Shown piece after piece: positions 1 through 8,168 of a stretch of 64,000 nucleotides of DNA. The DNA comes from an uncultured Pseudomonadales bacterium. GTDB taxonomy: Bacteria; Pseudomonadota; Gammaproteobacteria; Pseudomonadales; Azotimanducaceae. Position 1 is the stretch's first letter. Each line of letters starts with the position of its first letter. Where the stretch lies: contig CATOTI010000002.1 of NCBI GenBank assembly GCA_951813295.1, positions 248,001 to 312,000 on the forward strand, in the 5' to 3' direction. The translations under genes and the position numbers were made by a program. The notes below the pieces were generated by a model. The model saw only the letters and a list, made by a program, of their open reading frames with translations, was not told the origin of the DNA and ran no database searches.

Positions 1-802
1 TGCCCTCGATCCGACCGTCAGACACGCTGACCGGCGCCTCGATGGGAACGATGTGCGCATTCGATTCGCGACGCAGCAGCCATTCGACGACACCCTCGTT
101 TTCCCTGGCGCTCAGTGAACACGTGCAGTAGACGAGCACCCCGCCGGATTTCAGCGCCCGGAAAGCCGACGCAATCAATCCGCGCTGCTTACGCACGACC
201 TCTTTTGTCTTGCGTGGCGTCCAATGCGAAAACGTCGACGGATCGTCCGTACGAAAACGAGCTTCCGACGCACAAGGTGCATCGAGTAGCACTCGGTCGA
301 ACCGTTCCGGTGTTTTCCGTCCCGTCCGCCGACCGTCGTCCTGATAACACCGCGCGATTGCGACGCCACACCGATCGAGATTGGCTTTTAGCCGGAAAAA
401 CCGGGCACGGATCGGTTCGACCGCCGCTATGCGTCCCGTATTCTGCATCGCGGCCGCCATGACGATCGTCTTGCCGCCTGGCGCGGCAGCGAGATCGAGA
501 ATCTCTTCGCCATGACACGGCGCCAGGGCACGCACGGCGACGAGACTCGACGGATTGAGTAGGTAGATTCGACCATCACGCGCGGCCGGACGATCGACGA
601 GTGCCGCGCGCTCGGTGGCATCGACCGCATAAACGTCCACCATCCCGTCGATGGCCGCGCCCACGTCGGGCGTGTCGCCGGCTACGAGCGGGTTGATCCA
701 AAACGCGGTTCGTTTCTCGGTCGAGAAGCTCGCGAGAACACGTTCCCTGATCCGGGCGCCGAATTCGGCTTCGAGACGATCGACGAATTCCGACGGAATC
801 AT
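1..802 (-). CDS. NSUN/RsmB-RsmF family RNA m5C methyltransferase (C-terminus cut by window edge)
   Basis: This is a SAM-dependent cytosine-C5 RNA methyltransferase of the NOL1/NOP2/Sun family, probably acting on 16S rRNA. Reading from the ATG, the SAM-binding motif I (DLAAAPGGKT) is at residues 103-112, the motif IV DAPC at 174-177 and the motif VI TCS at 227-229, whose Cys is the usual catalytic nucleophile. The reading frame is open to the window edge, so the last part of the protein lies outside. The N-terminus lacks the NusB-like domain of RsmB, which makes an RsmF-like or generic NSUN protein more likely. I cannot assign the exact target base. Confidence 0.85.
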   Translation of the reverse strand, partial: MIPSEFVDRLEAEFGARIRERVLASFSTEKRTAFWINPLVAGDTPDVGAAIDGMVDVYAVDATERAALVDRPAARDGRIYLLNPSSLVAVRALAPCHGEEILDLAAAPGGKTIVMAAAMQNTGRIAAVEPIRARFFRLKANLDRCGVAIARCYQDDGRRTGRKTPERFDRVLLDAPCASEARFRTDDPSTFSHWTPRKTKEVVRKQRGLIASAFRALKSGGVLVYCTCSLSARENEGVVEWLLRRESNAHIVPIEAPVSVSDGRIEG

Positions 803-874
803 CCCGTCCGCCTGTAGACGCGATGTCACTTGCTCGTTACCGTGCGCGCGATCGTAAATACATCGGAGAGCGTC

Positions 875-1153
875 ATGTTCTGGAGCTTTCTCATCCTGGT
901 AGCGGTCTTTGCGATCGCCTATTTTGTCTGGCGAATCGTCGACATGCTGCCGGATTTCATTTTTCGCCTGAGCGAGATCCAGCGCGACTTGGCGGAAATC
1001 CGTCGGCAGCTCGCTGACGCAAGCATCGAAGCCGATACGCTCGACGACGAACCGGCCCCGGCGGTGACGAATTCCTCCGCGCCCGCGCCGACGCCAACCG
1101 TGTCGACTGACGCGTCGCCCGCCGCTTCCGCGGAGGAAGACGACAAGGTCTAG
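875..1153 (+). CDS. small single-pass membrane protein with coiled-coil and Pro/Ala-rich tail
   Basis: A 92-residue protein of unknown function. It opens with a hydrophobic segment (about residues 3-25), continues with a charged heptad-like stretch rich in Glu, Arg and Leu (about 30-52), and ends in a Pro/Ala/Thr-rich acidic tail. The start was set at the ATG preceded by GGAGAG about five bases upstream. An upstream in-frame ATG would add 15 residues with no ribosome site. It sits two bases before the next gene, which also combines membrane segments with a coiled coil, so the two are likely co-expressed and may form a complex (inference). Confidence 0.6.
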   Translation: MFWSFLILVAVFAIAYFVWRIVDMLPDFIFRLSEIQRDLAEIRRQLADASIEADTLDDEPAPAVTNSSAPAPTPTVSTDASPAASAEEDDKV

Positions 1154-1155
1154 CC

Positions 1156-1908
1156 TTGGATTGGCGAATACTACTGGGACTGGGCCTCACCGGCGTCTGG
1201 CTGGCGCTCGGTTTCGTCTATATCGCCGGCGTCGTCGGCTTCAAAGAATTCGGCACGCTACCCGCCGCCGATATCGGCAGTTTTTTCGAAGGCGCATTTG
1301 CACCCCTCGCGTTTCTCTGGCTGGTGATCGGCTATTTCCTGCAACAACAGGAACTCGAGCAGAACACGCGCGCACTCACGAGCCAGGCTGAAGAGATCCA
1401 ACGAACTGCCGAACAAGCGATCATCCAGTCGGAAAAGATGGCGGCGAACGAGATGCACGCCCGGCAGGATGCCTTCCTGTCGATCTCCGACTCCGTCAAC
1501 CACCAACTGGGGCTGATTGCGGGGTTCCTGTATCTGTCGAGCCATACGGCGGCGGAAGGCGGACGGGTGACCTCCGATGAGATCGGCTCCATGTTCACGG
1601 CCTTGTCCCGATCAGATCACGAGGTCTTTTCGCGTCAGTTGATGTCGGCACACATCGAGGCGGCGCCGGAGGATCGTTACGACCTCTTCTACGGCACCAA
1701 CATTCGCGCGCGGCATTCCAATCATTTCATCTGGGTGTTCGAACGACTGTTGCAGCGCGGCGAAGAAGTCGACATCGACGGTCTCTTGCAGGACGCGCTC
1801 GTCGCCAACACGCATGGTCTGATCTACGGGCTCGCCAAGCGCCATCAAGCCGAAGCGCCGCCAGAGCTGGCTAATGTCGAACTCACCGGGCGACACTTGC
1901 AGCTCTGA
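1156..1908 (+). CDS. membrane protein with two TM segments and coiled coil, unknown function
   Basis: A 250-residue protein I do not recognise. Two hydrophobic segments (about residues 5-27 and 46-63) are followed by a long Gln/Glu-rich helix (about 64-105) that looks like a coiled coil, and then a soluble domain. The only early start is a TTG directly after the stop of the preceding membrane gene, so translation is probably coupled. The architecture resembles the many bacterial inner-membrane proteins with a helical-hairpin anchor and a cytoplasmic sensor-like domain, but no catalytic motif is visible. Confidence 0.6.
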   Translation: MDWRILLGLGLTGVWLALGFVYIAGVVGFKEFGTLPAADIGSFFEGAFAPLAFLWLVIGYFLQQQELEQNTRALTSQAEEIQRTAEQAIIQSEKMAANEMHARQDAFLSISDSVNHQLGLIAGFLYLSSHTAAEGGRVTSDEIGSMFTALSRSDHEVFSRQLMSAHIEAAPEDRYDLFYGTNIRARHSNHFIWVFERLLQRGEEVDIDGLLQDALVANTHGLIYGLAKRHQAEAPPELANVELTGRHLQL

Positions 1909-1925
1909 TTGAGAGAGATAGGACC

Positions 1926-2783
1926 ATGGCAAGACGAATCATCGCGCTCGCGGCGCTGTTCATGATCGTGCCGGCTGCCGCCGGGCCCGCCAGCCAGTTC
2001 GATGCCGTCCAGATGCGCGCAACGCATGTCGCCGGATCGATCCACATGCTCGAGGGCGCTGGTGGCAACATCGGCGTCAGCATCGGCGACGACGGTACGC
2101 TCATCATCGACGATCAGTTCGCGCCGCTTGCCGACAAGATCCAAGCGGCGCTTGACGATCTCGGTGGCGACCGACCGCGCCTGATCCTGAACACGCACTA
2201 CCACGGCGACCACACAGGCAGTAACGCCCATTTCGGCCGAGACGGCGTCATCGTAGCGCACGATAACGTCCGGGCCCGGTTGGTGCTCTCGGCGCCACGC
2301 GAAGCACTACCCGTCGTCACGTACGCTGATTTCATCAACGTGCACTTCAACGGTGAGTCGATCGAACTCATTCACCTGCCAGAGGGCCATACCGACGGTG
2401 ACACGGTCGTCTGGTTCGCCCAGTCGAACGTCATCCACATGGGCGACCATCTTTTCAACGGTGCCTTTCCCTACGTCGACGTCCCGTCCGGCGGTTCGGT
2501 CACCGGGTTCGTCGCGAACCTCATGAAGGTGCACGCGATGATCAACGACGAGACCCAGGTGATTCCGGGCCACGGTCCACTGGGCAACCGGGCCGATATC
2601 GAACGCGCAGTCGAGGTCATCACGAAAACCCGCAAGATCGTCCTCGACCATCTCGGGGCCGGAACGGTCGCCGAGTTGAGGGCGGCGGGCTTTGGCGCGG
2701 AGTACGAGTCCTGGGGGCGGGGATTCATCGGCCAGGACCGCTGGATCGACATCGTCGTCGAAAGCCAGCTTTCGGATCGCTGA
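1926..2783 (+). CDS. secreted metallo-beta-lactamase-fold hydrolase
   Basis: A zinc hydrolase of the MBL superfamily, probably periplasmic: residues 1-20 form a typical Sec signal peptide. The metal-binding motif HYHGDH is at residues 91-96, with further ligand motifs GHTDGD, GDH and PGHGP downstream in the expected order. Length (285 aa) and motif spacing fit the broad group of periplasmic MBL hydrolases; the substrate cannot be read from sequence. A second MBL gene at 35.4 kb is clearly homologous (shared HFNGE, GSNVIH-like and IPGHGPL segments), so this is one of two paralogs. It is followed three bases later by the PNPOx-like gene. Confidence 0.85.
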   Translation: MARRIIALAALFMIVPAAAGPASQFDAVQMRATHVAGSIHMLEGAGGNIGVSIGDDGTLIIDDQFAPLADKIQAALDDLGGDRPRLILNTHYHGDHTGSNAHFGRDGVIVAHDNVRARLVLSAPREALPVVTYADFINVHFNGESIELIHLPEGHTDGDTVVWFAQSNVIHMGDHLFNGAFPYVDVPSGGSVTGFVANLMKVHAMINDETQVIPGHGPLGNRADIERAVEVITKTRKIVLDHLGAGTVAELRAAGFGAEYESWGRGFIGQDRWIDIVVESQLSDR

Positions 2784-2786
2784 GGC

Positions 2787-3362
2787 GTGAGCACAGCAGA
2801 GAACCCGCTCCAACGTCTGAAGGACGATCGCGGACGCGCCCGGGAGGCACAAGATCCGATGGCTGGCGTCGCCATCGTCGCGTCGGTCACGCCAGCGGGT
2901 GAGCCCGCCGCACGAACACTCGTCCTGCGCGACCTCGACTCCGAACTCGCACTCTTCATCAACGCGACGAGTCCGAAGATGACCGAGTTCGACGCGTCAG
3001 AGACGATCGCTCTCGTCGTGTGGTTGCCGTCGATCCAGGTTCAATACCGCCTCACCGCTCGTCTCGAGCGGATTCCGGTGGACGTGATACACGACAGTTG
3101 GCGACTCCGACCCGATCCACCGAAGAAGATGGATTGGGTCTATCGGGACCATCCCCAATCGAGCGAGATCGCGAGTCGAGCCGCGTTGCTCGATGTCTTG
3201 CCCGAGGAAGTACCGACAACCGCGCCCGAGAGCGCGGTCGGCTTCTTTCTTCGCGTCGATCTTCTCGAGCGTCTGGATCTCGGCCAGGCCAACGGCGTGC
3301 ACGACCGACGGATGTATCGGCGAACTGACACGGACTGGGCGGAGTCCGTCCTCGTTCCCTAA
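2787..3362 (+). CDS. pyridoxamine 5'-phosphate oxidase-family flavoprotein
   Basis: A 191-residue FMN split-barrel protein resembling PdxH. The N-terminal part has the PEP/RTLVLRD-type strand pair that lines the FMN site, and the C-terminus ends with a VHDRRMYRR stretch comparable to the substrate-binding C-terminal motif of PNPOx enzymes. It is somewhat shorter and more divergent than true PdxH (about 210-220 aa), so it may be a PdxH-like oxidase with another substrate. The start is a GTG three bases after the MBL gene stop. Its stop overlaps the stop of the convergent metR gene. Confidence 0.7.
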   Translation: MSTAENPLQRLKDDRGRAREAQDPMAGVAIVASVTPAGEPAARTLVLRDLDSELALFINATSPKMTEFDASETIALVVWLPSIQVQYRLTARLERIPVDVIHDSWRLRPDPPKKMDWVYRDHPQSSEIASRAALLDVLPEEVPTTAPESAVGFFLRVDLLERLDLGQANGVHDRRMYRRTDTDWAESVLVP

Positions 3363-4330
3363 CGCCGCGCGAGCTCACCGTCCCGGGCCGCGTCGACCTC
3401 GGCATCCGCCGGCACGATGCCGATCAGGTTCGCAAAGCAGGTCTGGCGCGCGAGTTCGACGAACGCCTCGAGGAAGGGCGCATTCGCCTGATCGGCACGG
3501 ACCGCTGCAAAGAGATTCGGCCAGATACCGTCCTCGCCCAGCGAGCGTGCGACCACGTAGTCGCGTTCGGTATATTCGTGCAGAGCCCAGTTCGGCAAGC
3601 AACACACACCCCGACCCGATGAAACGAGCTGAATCATCATCGTCGTGAGTTCGGCTGTTCGCACCCGCGCTGGCTCGAAGCCCGCCGGGTCGAGAAACTG
3701 CGTGAAGACGTCCAACCGCGATCGATCGACCGGGTAGGTGATCAGCGTTTCCGTCGCGAGATCGGCCGGTTCGATCCACTCCTTCTCAACCCAGGGATGA
3801 TCCTTGGCCACGGCGATCTGGGCTTCGTAGCTGAAGAGCGGCCAATAGATCAGGTCTTCGCCCGAACTCGGATCGGCTGTTATGACGAGATCGAGGTCAC
3901 CGCGCGCGAGCGCCGGCAGCGGCTGGAAGTGAAATCCCCCGGAAACGTCGAGTTCCACCTCGGGCCAGCTCTCACGATAGGCATCGATCGCCGGCAGCAA
4001 CCACTCGAAGCAGGAGTGGCACTCGATCGCCATGAAGAGCCGTCCCAACTCACCACCGGCTAATCGGGCCAGGTCGAGATCGGCGCGTTGAACGGCCGGC
4101 AGAACCTCGTCAGCGAGTTCGAGCAGGCGTTGCCCCGCGGGCGTGAAACGAACCGGTTTGGTCTTTCGGATGAAGAGTCTCGAACCGAGCCGGTCTTCGA
4201 GATCTTTGATCTGGTGCGAGAGGGCTGACTGGGTGAGGAATACCTGTTCGGCCGCTTCCACCAGACTGCCTGTCTCTCGAAGCGCCGTCAGCGTTCGTAA
4301 ATGGCGAAGTTCCAGGTTTTGCATACGCAT
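3359..4330 (-). CDS. metR: LysR-type regulator of methionine biosynthesis MetR
   Basis: A LysR-family activator closely resembling enterobacterial MetR along its full length. It has an N-terminal winged helix-turn-helix (about residues 5-62, with the SALSHQIKDLEDRLG recognition region), the MetR-typical AIECHSCFEWLLPA segment opening the effector domain, and the YPVDRSRLDVFTQFLDPAG motif later. MetR uses homocysteine as co-effector and activates metE/metH-type genes. The start may be either of two close ATGs; GGAG lies about eight bases before the second (4324), giving 321 residues. No metE is visible here, but a trans-sulfuration-type gene lies at 11-12.3 kb. Confidence 0.9.
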   Translation of the reverse strand: MRMQNLELRHLRTLTALRETGSLVEAAEQVFLTQSALSHQIKDLEDRLGSRLFIRKTKPVRFTPAGQRLLELADEVLPAVQRADLDLARLAGGELGRLFMAIECHSCFEWLLPAIDAYRESWPEVELDVSGGFHFQPLPALARGDLDLVITADPSSGEDLIYWPLFSYEAQIAVAKDHPWVEKEWIEPADLATETLITYPVDRSRLDVFTQFLDPAGFEPARVRTAELTTMMIQLVSSGRGVCCLPNWALHEYTERDYVVARSLGEDGIWPNLFAAVRADQANAPFLEAFVELARQTCFANLIGIVPADAEVDAARDGELARR

Positions 4331-4351
4331 GGCTCCATCCGGAGCAGCGCA

Positions 4352-4365
4352 TCATTCATGAATGA
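4352..4365. promoter_or_regulatory. 14-bp perfect palindrome upstream of metR
   Basis: TCATTCATGAATGA is a perfect palindrome 22 bp upstream of the first metR ATG. LysR regulators commonly bind dyads in their own promoters, so autoregulation is plausible. It does not fit the known MetR consensus (TGAA-N5-TTCA) exactly, so the assignment is an inference. Confidence 0.35.
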
Positions 4366-4419
4366 ATTTTGTTTTTCAAAGGCGGAACTTGAAGCACCCG
4401 CATATAGCAGGCGGTTCTA

Positions 4420-4605
4420 TCAAGCGCCGACCACAAAAAAGACCACTGGAAACGCCGCGACGAAGGAGATGCCGACAAAGACGAAGAAGTTGAGGATGTC
4501 GTTTTGTTGTTGGTCTTCGGCGAGCCGGAACCGACTTGGCAGAACCAACCAGCCGATCCCCGCGAGGAGGAAGGCCAAGGATGCCGAGAGGACAACCGCC
4601 GCCAT
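4420..4605 (-). CDS. two-TM miniprotein following the carboxyltransferase gene
   Basis: A 61-residue protein made almost entirely of two hydrophobic segments (about residues 2-20 and 38-60) joined by a short polar loop containing RLAEDQQQND. Its ATG lies three bases after the TAA of the carboxyltransferase gene, so it is probably translated from the same mRNA. Small membrane subunits exist in Na+-translocating decarboxylases (OadG/MmdD type), but those have one TM and a different tail, so no homology is claimed. It may anchor the carboxylase or be unrelated. Confidence 0.5.
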   Translation of the reverse strand: MAAVVLSASLAFLLAGIGWLVLPSRFRLAEDQQQNDILNFFVFVGISFVAAFPVVFFVVGA

Positions 4606-4608
4606 CGC

Positions 4609-6162
4609 TTAAGGCCGCATCGGGAACTTCACCGACCCGGTGAGTTGTTCGAGTTGCGGTTGGATCCAATCCACCCATTGGCAGAGCATTGGTCGCGTCT
4701 CGCGCGGGTCGATCAACTCGTGCACCGCAAAGGATTCGGCACGCGGAAACGGCGAACGTGCCTGGCGCAGTCGATCCTCGATTTCCTGGCGTTTGGCTTC
4801 CGGGTTCGCCGCGGCTGCGATCTCGCGATGGAACGCGACGGCCACGCCCCCTTCGAGGGGTAGCGCGCCCGATTCGACGGATGGCCACGCGAGCACGTAC
4901 GCGTTTTGACCATAGTGCGCGGCCGTGGCGACACCGAAGCCCTTGTGAATCTGGATCGACGCCCACGGTACGGTTGCCTGGACCGCCGCCGCGACAGCCG
5001 CCATGCCGTAGCGGATCGTGCCGTTGCGCTCTGACTCGGGGCCGATCATGAAACCGGGCTGGTCGACGAAGTTGACGATCGGGATGTGGAACGTGTCGCA
5101 CATCTCGACGAAACGGCGATACTTCTGTGCGGCTTCCGCCGTCATCGCGCCGGCATAAACCTGACAGTCGTTTGCCATGACGCCGACCGGTTGCCCGTCG
5201 AGCCGCGCGAGGCCGACCACCTGGCTCGCGCCGTACGCAGGGGCAATTTCGAAGAACGAATCGCGATCGAACACCATTTCGATGATGTCGCGAACTTCGA
5301 ACGGCGCATTCGAGTCGCGCGGAATGACCGACAGCAGCTCGTCTTCCATCCGCTCCACCGGATCATCCGACACGATCCGCGGCGCGCGTTCTTCGACGCT
5401 CGACGGGAGATAGCTCAAGAAACGCCGCACCTGCTTGAACGCGTCGTACTCATCGTCGGCAATGTTGTCGACGATGCCGCTTTTCGCGTGAATGTGAGCA
5501 CCACCCAACTCATCCTTGGTGAGGCTCACCCCGAGCGCACGTTCGACGAGTTTCGGCCCGCCGATCATGACCTGGGCGGTGTGTCGGGCCATCACCGAGA
5601 AATGCGCCGCGACCATACGGCCGGCCGGGAATCCCGCGACTGCCCCGCCCGCCATCGAGACAACGGGAACTTTGCCCATGGCATCGGCGATGATCTTGAA
5701 ACGGGGCTCCGTGAATACGGGTTCGCCGACGGTCCCGCCTTTACGCCCGCCGCCTTTGACACTTCCGCCGCCGCCTTCGAGGCTGCGGATCAACGGAATC
5801 TTGTACTGCACCGCCAGATGTTCGGCGTAGATGCTCTTGCGAAGCCCCGCCCCATTGGGTGAGCCACCTTTCAGCGTGAAATCTTCGCCGCCGACGACTA
5901 CGCGGCGACCTTCGACACGGCCGAAGCCCACGACATAGTTCGCAGGCACATAGCCGAGCAGGTTGTCATTCTCGTCGTACTCGGGAATCGCCGTCGCGAG
6001 CCCCTGCTCCTGGAACGAGCCCTCGTCGAGCACCGCTTCGATGCGCTCGCGGATCGTCAAACGCCCGCGCGCGTGCTGCTTCGCTATTCCTTCTTCACCG
6101 CCCTGCACCTGGGCCAGGCGACGGCGGCGGTGGATCTCGTGGACTTCTTCTTCCCAGCTCAT
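4609..6162 (-). CDS. acyl-CoA carboxylase carboxyltransferase (beta) subunit
   Basis: Transfers carboxyl from carboxybiotin to an acyl-CoA. The 517-residue protein has the two crotonase-fold halves of propionyl-CoA/methylmalonyl-CoA type carboxyltransferases. A glycine-rich LEGGGGSVKGGG segment contributes to the first oxyanion hole, an AGGAVAGFPAGRM stretch follows, and the second half contains VDQPGFMIGPESE and a C-terminal IDPRETRPMLCQWV motif. It is downstream of BCCP and biotin carboxylase genes on the same strand, completing a three-polypeptide enzyme. The acyl-CoA substrate (propionyl-, acetyl- or longer) is not determined by these motifs. Confidence 0.9.
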   Translation of the reverse strand: MSWEEEVHEIHRRRRLAQVQGGEEGIAKQHARGRLTIRERIEAVLDEGSFQEQGLATAIPEYDENDNLLGYVPANYVVGFGRVEGRRVVVGGEDFTLKGGSPNGAGLRKSIYAEHLAVQYKIPLIRSLEGGGGSVKGGGRKGGTVGEPVFTEPRFKIIADAMGKVPVVSMAGGAVAGFPAGRMVAAHFSVMARHTAQVMIGGPKLVERALGVSLTKDELGGAHIHAKSGIVDNIADDEYDAFKQVRRFLSYLPSSVEERAPRIVSDDPVERMEDELLSVIPRDSNAPFEVRDIIEMVFDRDSFFEIAPAYGASQVVGLARLDGQPVGVMANDCQVYAGAMTAEAAQKYRRFVEMCDTFHIPIVNFVDQPGFMIGPESERNGTIRYGMAAVAAAVQATVPWASIQIHKGFGVATAAHYGQNAYVLAWPSVESGALPLEGGVAVAFHREIAAAANPEAKRQEIEDRLRQARSPFPRAESFAVHELIDPRETRPMLCQWVDWIQPQLEQLTGSVKFPMRP

Positions 6163-6297
6163 TCGAGTTTTCCGATTGCGATCGGCGGGAAGTAAACCAC
6201 ACGACTCATGACGAGAAGAACTGGCACGACAGCGTCAGTCGCCGCCATCGCGTGTGTACGGTTGTTCCGTCAGCGCGCGCTCTGGCGCGCAAGGCCA

Positions 6298-6519
6298 TCA
6301 GGTCTCGAGGACGACGACGACCTGGTCTTCTTCGACGGAATCTTCAGGGGCGACTTTGAGCTCGGCGACGGTTCCGGCTGCCGGCGCCTCGACCGGGATT
6401 TCCATCTTCATCGATTCGAGAATGATGAGCACGTCACCTTCCTGAACGGAGTCGCCTTCAGCGACCTCTACCTTCCAAACGTTACCGGTGACTTCGCTCT
6501 CGACATCGACTCGCGCCAT
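6298..6519 (-). CDS. biotin carboxyl carrier protein (stand-alone)
   Basis: A 73-residue biotinyl domain with little else. The canonical ESMKM motif is at residues 35-39, so Lys38 should be biotinylated by BirA. Hammerhead-fold features (EGDSVQEGDVL before, APAAGTV after) are present. It lies between the biotin carboxylase and carboxyltransferase genes; a 135 bp gap containing a GCGCGC-TCTG-GCGCGC hairpin separates it from the carboxyltransferase, which may adjust subunit stoichiometry. Free-standing BCCPs of this size are known in multi-subunit acyl-CoA carboxylases. Confidence 0.9.
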   Translation of the reverse strand: MARVDVESEVTGNVWKVEVAEGDSVQEGDVLIILESMKMEIPVEAPAAGTVAELKVAPEDSVEEDQVVVVLET

Positions 6520-6546
6520 GGATACCCCCCGAAAAATGACGACGCT

Positions 6547-7872
6547 TTATAGCAGATCGTCCAGGAAACCGGTATGAACCTCGCCCGCCACGAACGCATC
6601 GTTCAGAAGAGCTCGCTCCAAAAGCGGCCGGTTGGTCTGGATCCCCTGAATCTCGAACGCCCGCACACCGACCAATGCACGGCCGATCGCTTGCGCCCGG
6701 GTCTTCCCGGTGCCGATGATCTTCGCTATCAGCGGGTCGTAATGTGGGGTCACCATTTGACCTTCCTGATAGCCGGCCTCTACACGAACACCGATCAGAT
6801 TCGGTGGTCGATAGACGGACAACCGCCCGCTCGACGGTAGGAGCCGCTCGGAATCCTCGGCATAAACGCGCACCTGAACGGCATGTCCCGTCGCCGTGAT
6901 GTCATCCGGCAGAACGCCGCTCAACCGTTCGCCCGCGGCGACCTTGATCTGCGCCTGCACTAGATCGATACCCGTGATTTCCTCGGTCACGCCGTGCTCG
7001 ACCTGCAGCCTCGTGTTGACCTCGAGAAATCCGACGTTTTCACCCGCGAAGAGCGTCTCGACCGTGCCGAGGTTGCGGTAGCCGATCGCTTGCATGGCGG
7101 CGACCGCATCGGTCTCGATCCGGCGAACGAGCGCTCGGTCGAGGCCCGGCGCCGGCGCTTCTTCGATCACTTTCTGATGGCGTCGCTGTAATGAGCAGTC
7201 CCGCTCGAAAACGCCCCGCACGTTTTCTCCGTCCCCGATGATCTGGAACTCGACGTGGCGAGGGCGTTCGAGAAACGCCTCGATATAGATGGCGTCGTCA
7301 TCAAATGCCGCGGCCGCCAGCCGACTCGCTTCCCAGAACGCCGCAACGATGTCCTCACCCTCACGAACGACGCGCATGCCGATTCCGCCGCCACCTGCCG
7401 CGGGTTTCAACATGACAGGAAAGCCGATGCGTCGCGCTTCGTCGGCAACGTTGCTCTCGTCGACCACGTCCGAACCCGCCCCAACGGGAAAGCCTGCCGC
7501 GGCAAAGGTCTGCCGGGCAGTCGTTTTGGTGCCCATCGTCGCGATGTGCTCCGGAGACGGTCCGATGAATCGAATGCCCGTTTCTTCACACGCACGCGCA
7601 AAACCCGCGTTTTCGCTCAAGAAGCCATAGCCGGGGTGGATGCCGTCGCAGCCCGCGGACTTCGCGACATCGATCAAACGGGCTTGATCGAGGTAGGTCT
7701 CCGCGGCCGTGACGCCGGATAAAGGCTCCGCGCTCGTGGCTTCGGCGAGATACGGCGCTTCGGCATCCGCTTCGCTGTAGACGACGACACTCTCGATACC
7801 GAGTTCGTTCAAGGCACGCACGACGCGGCGTGCGACGACCCCACGATTCGCGATCAATACGCGTTCAAACAT
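6547..7872 (-). CDS. biotin carboxylase subunit of acyl-CoA carboxylase
   Basis: An ATP-grasp biotin carboxylase of 441 residues, close to the AccC size. It opens with FERVLIANRGVVARRVVRA, has HPGYGFLSEN near residue 80, the glycine-rich ATP lid GGGGIGMR, and the catalytic LEVNTRLQVEHGVTEEITG region. Unlike two-subunit alpha chains it ends without a biotin domain, matching the separate BCCP gene. The ATG at 7872 was chosen over the TTG one codon upstream. It overlaps the end of the small preceding gene by eight bases. Confidence 0.92.
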   Translation of the reverse strand: MFERVLIANRGVVARRVVRALNELGIESVVVYSEADAEAPYLAEATSAEPLSGVTAAETYLDQARLIDVAKSAGCDGIHPGYGFLSENAGFARACEETGIRFIGPSPEHIATMGTKTTARQTFAAAGFPVGAGSDVVDESNVADEARRIGFPVMLKPAAGGGGIGMRVVREGEDIVAAFWEASRLAAAAFDDDAIYIEAFLERPRHVEFQIIGDGENVRGVFERDCSLQRRHQKVIEEAPAPGLDRALVRRIETDAVAAMQAIGYRNLGTVETLFAGENVGFLEVNTRLQVEHGVTEEITGIDLVQAQIKVAAGERLSGVLPDDITATGHAVQVRVYAEDSERLLPSSGRLSVYRPPNLIGVRVEAGYQEGQMVTPHYDPLIAKIIGTGKTRAQAIGRALVGVRAFEIQGIQTNRPLLERALLNDAFVAGEVHTGFLDDLL

Positions 7873-8161
7873 CAACGGCCCTCCCGCAAGCTTCCCATTG
7901 TTTGATCATGACCTGCCCCGCATCCGCCGTGCGAAGCGCGTCGAGGACACGTGGTATCAAAGGTTTCAGGTCCGCCACGAAAAAAAGATCGGCGCGCTCG
8001 TCCCCTCTAAATCCAACCGGCTTCTCGATCGACGGCCGGGCCAGAACGGCACTGATCGCGCCCGACGAGGTGTCATCGACGAGCACGCGGGTTCGCTCGA
8101 GCAGAAGGCGCGTCATGACATCGTCCCGGTCCGCGATCTCGCGGTACTCGATCCACTCCAC
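7865..8161 (-). CDS. small conserved-looking protein of unknown function
   Basis: A 98-residue protein from a GTG eight bases after the AICAR-transformylase stop; an internal ATG would give 83 residues. The composition (many Asp/Arg/Val, no TM segment) and its placement in a run of overlapping genes support a real gene. No family is recognised. It is far too short to be the missing IMP cyclohydrolase domain of PurH. Its end overlaps the biotin carboxylase start, suggesting translational coupling. Confidence 0.5.
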   Translation of the reverse strand: MEWIEYREIADRDDVMTRLLLERTRVLVDDTSSGAISAVLARPSIEKPVGFRGDERADLFFVADLKPLIPRVLDALRTADAGQVMIKQWEACGRAVDV

Positions 8162-8168
8162 GCGGCGG

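Noticed and set aside
7865-8161. The small protein as a separate IMP cyclohydrolase
   Set aside because: At 98 residues it is half the needed size and shows none of the cyclohydrolase motifs.
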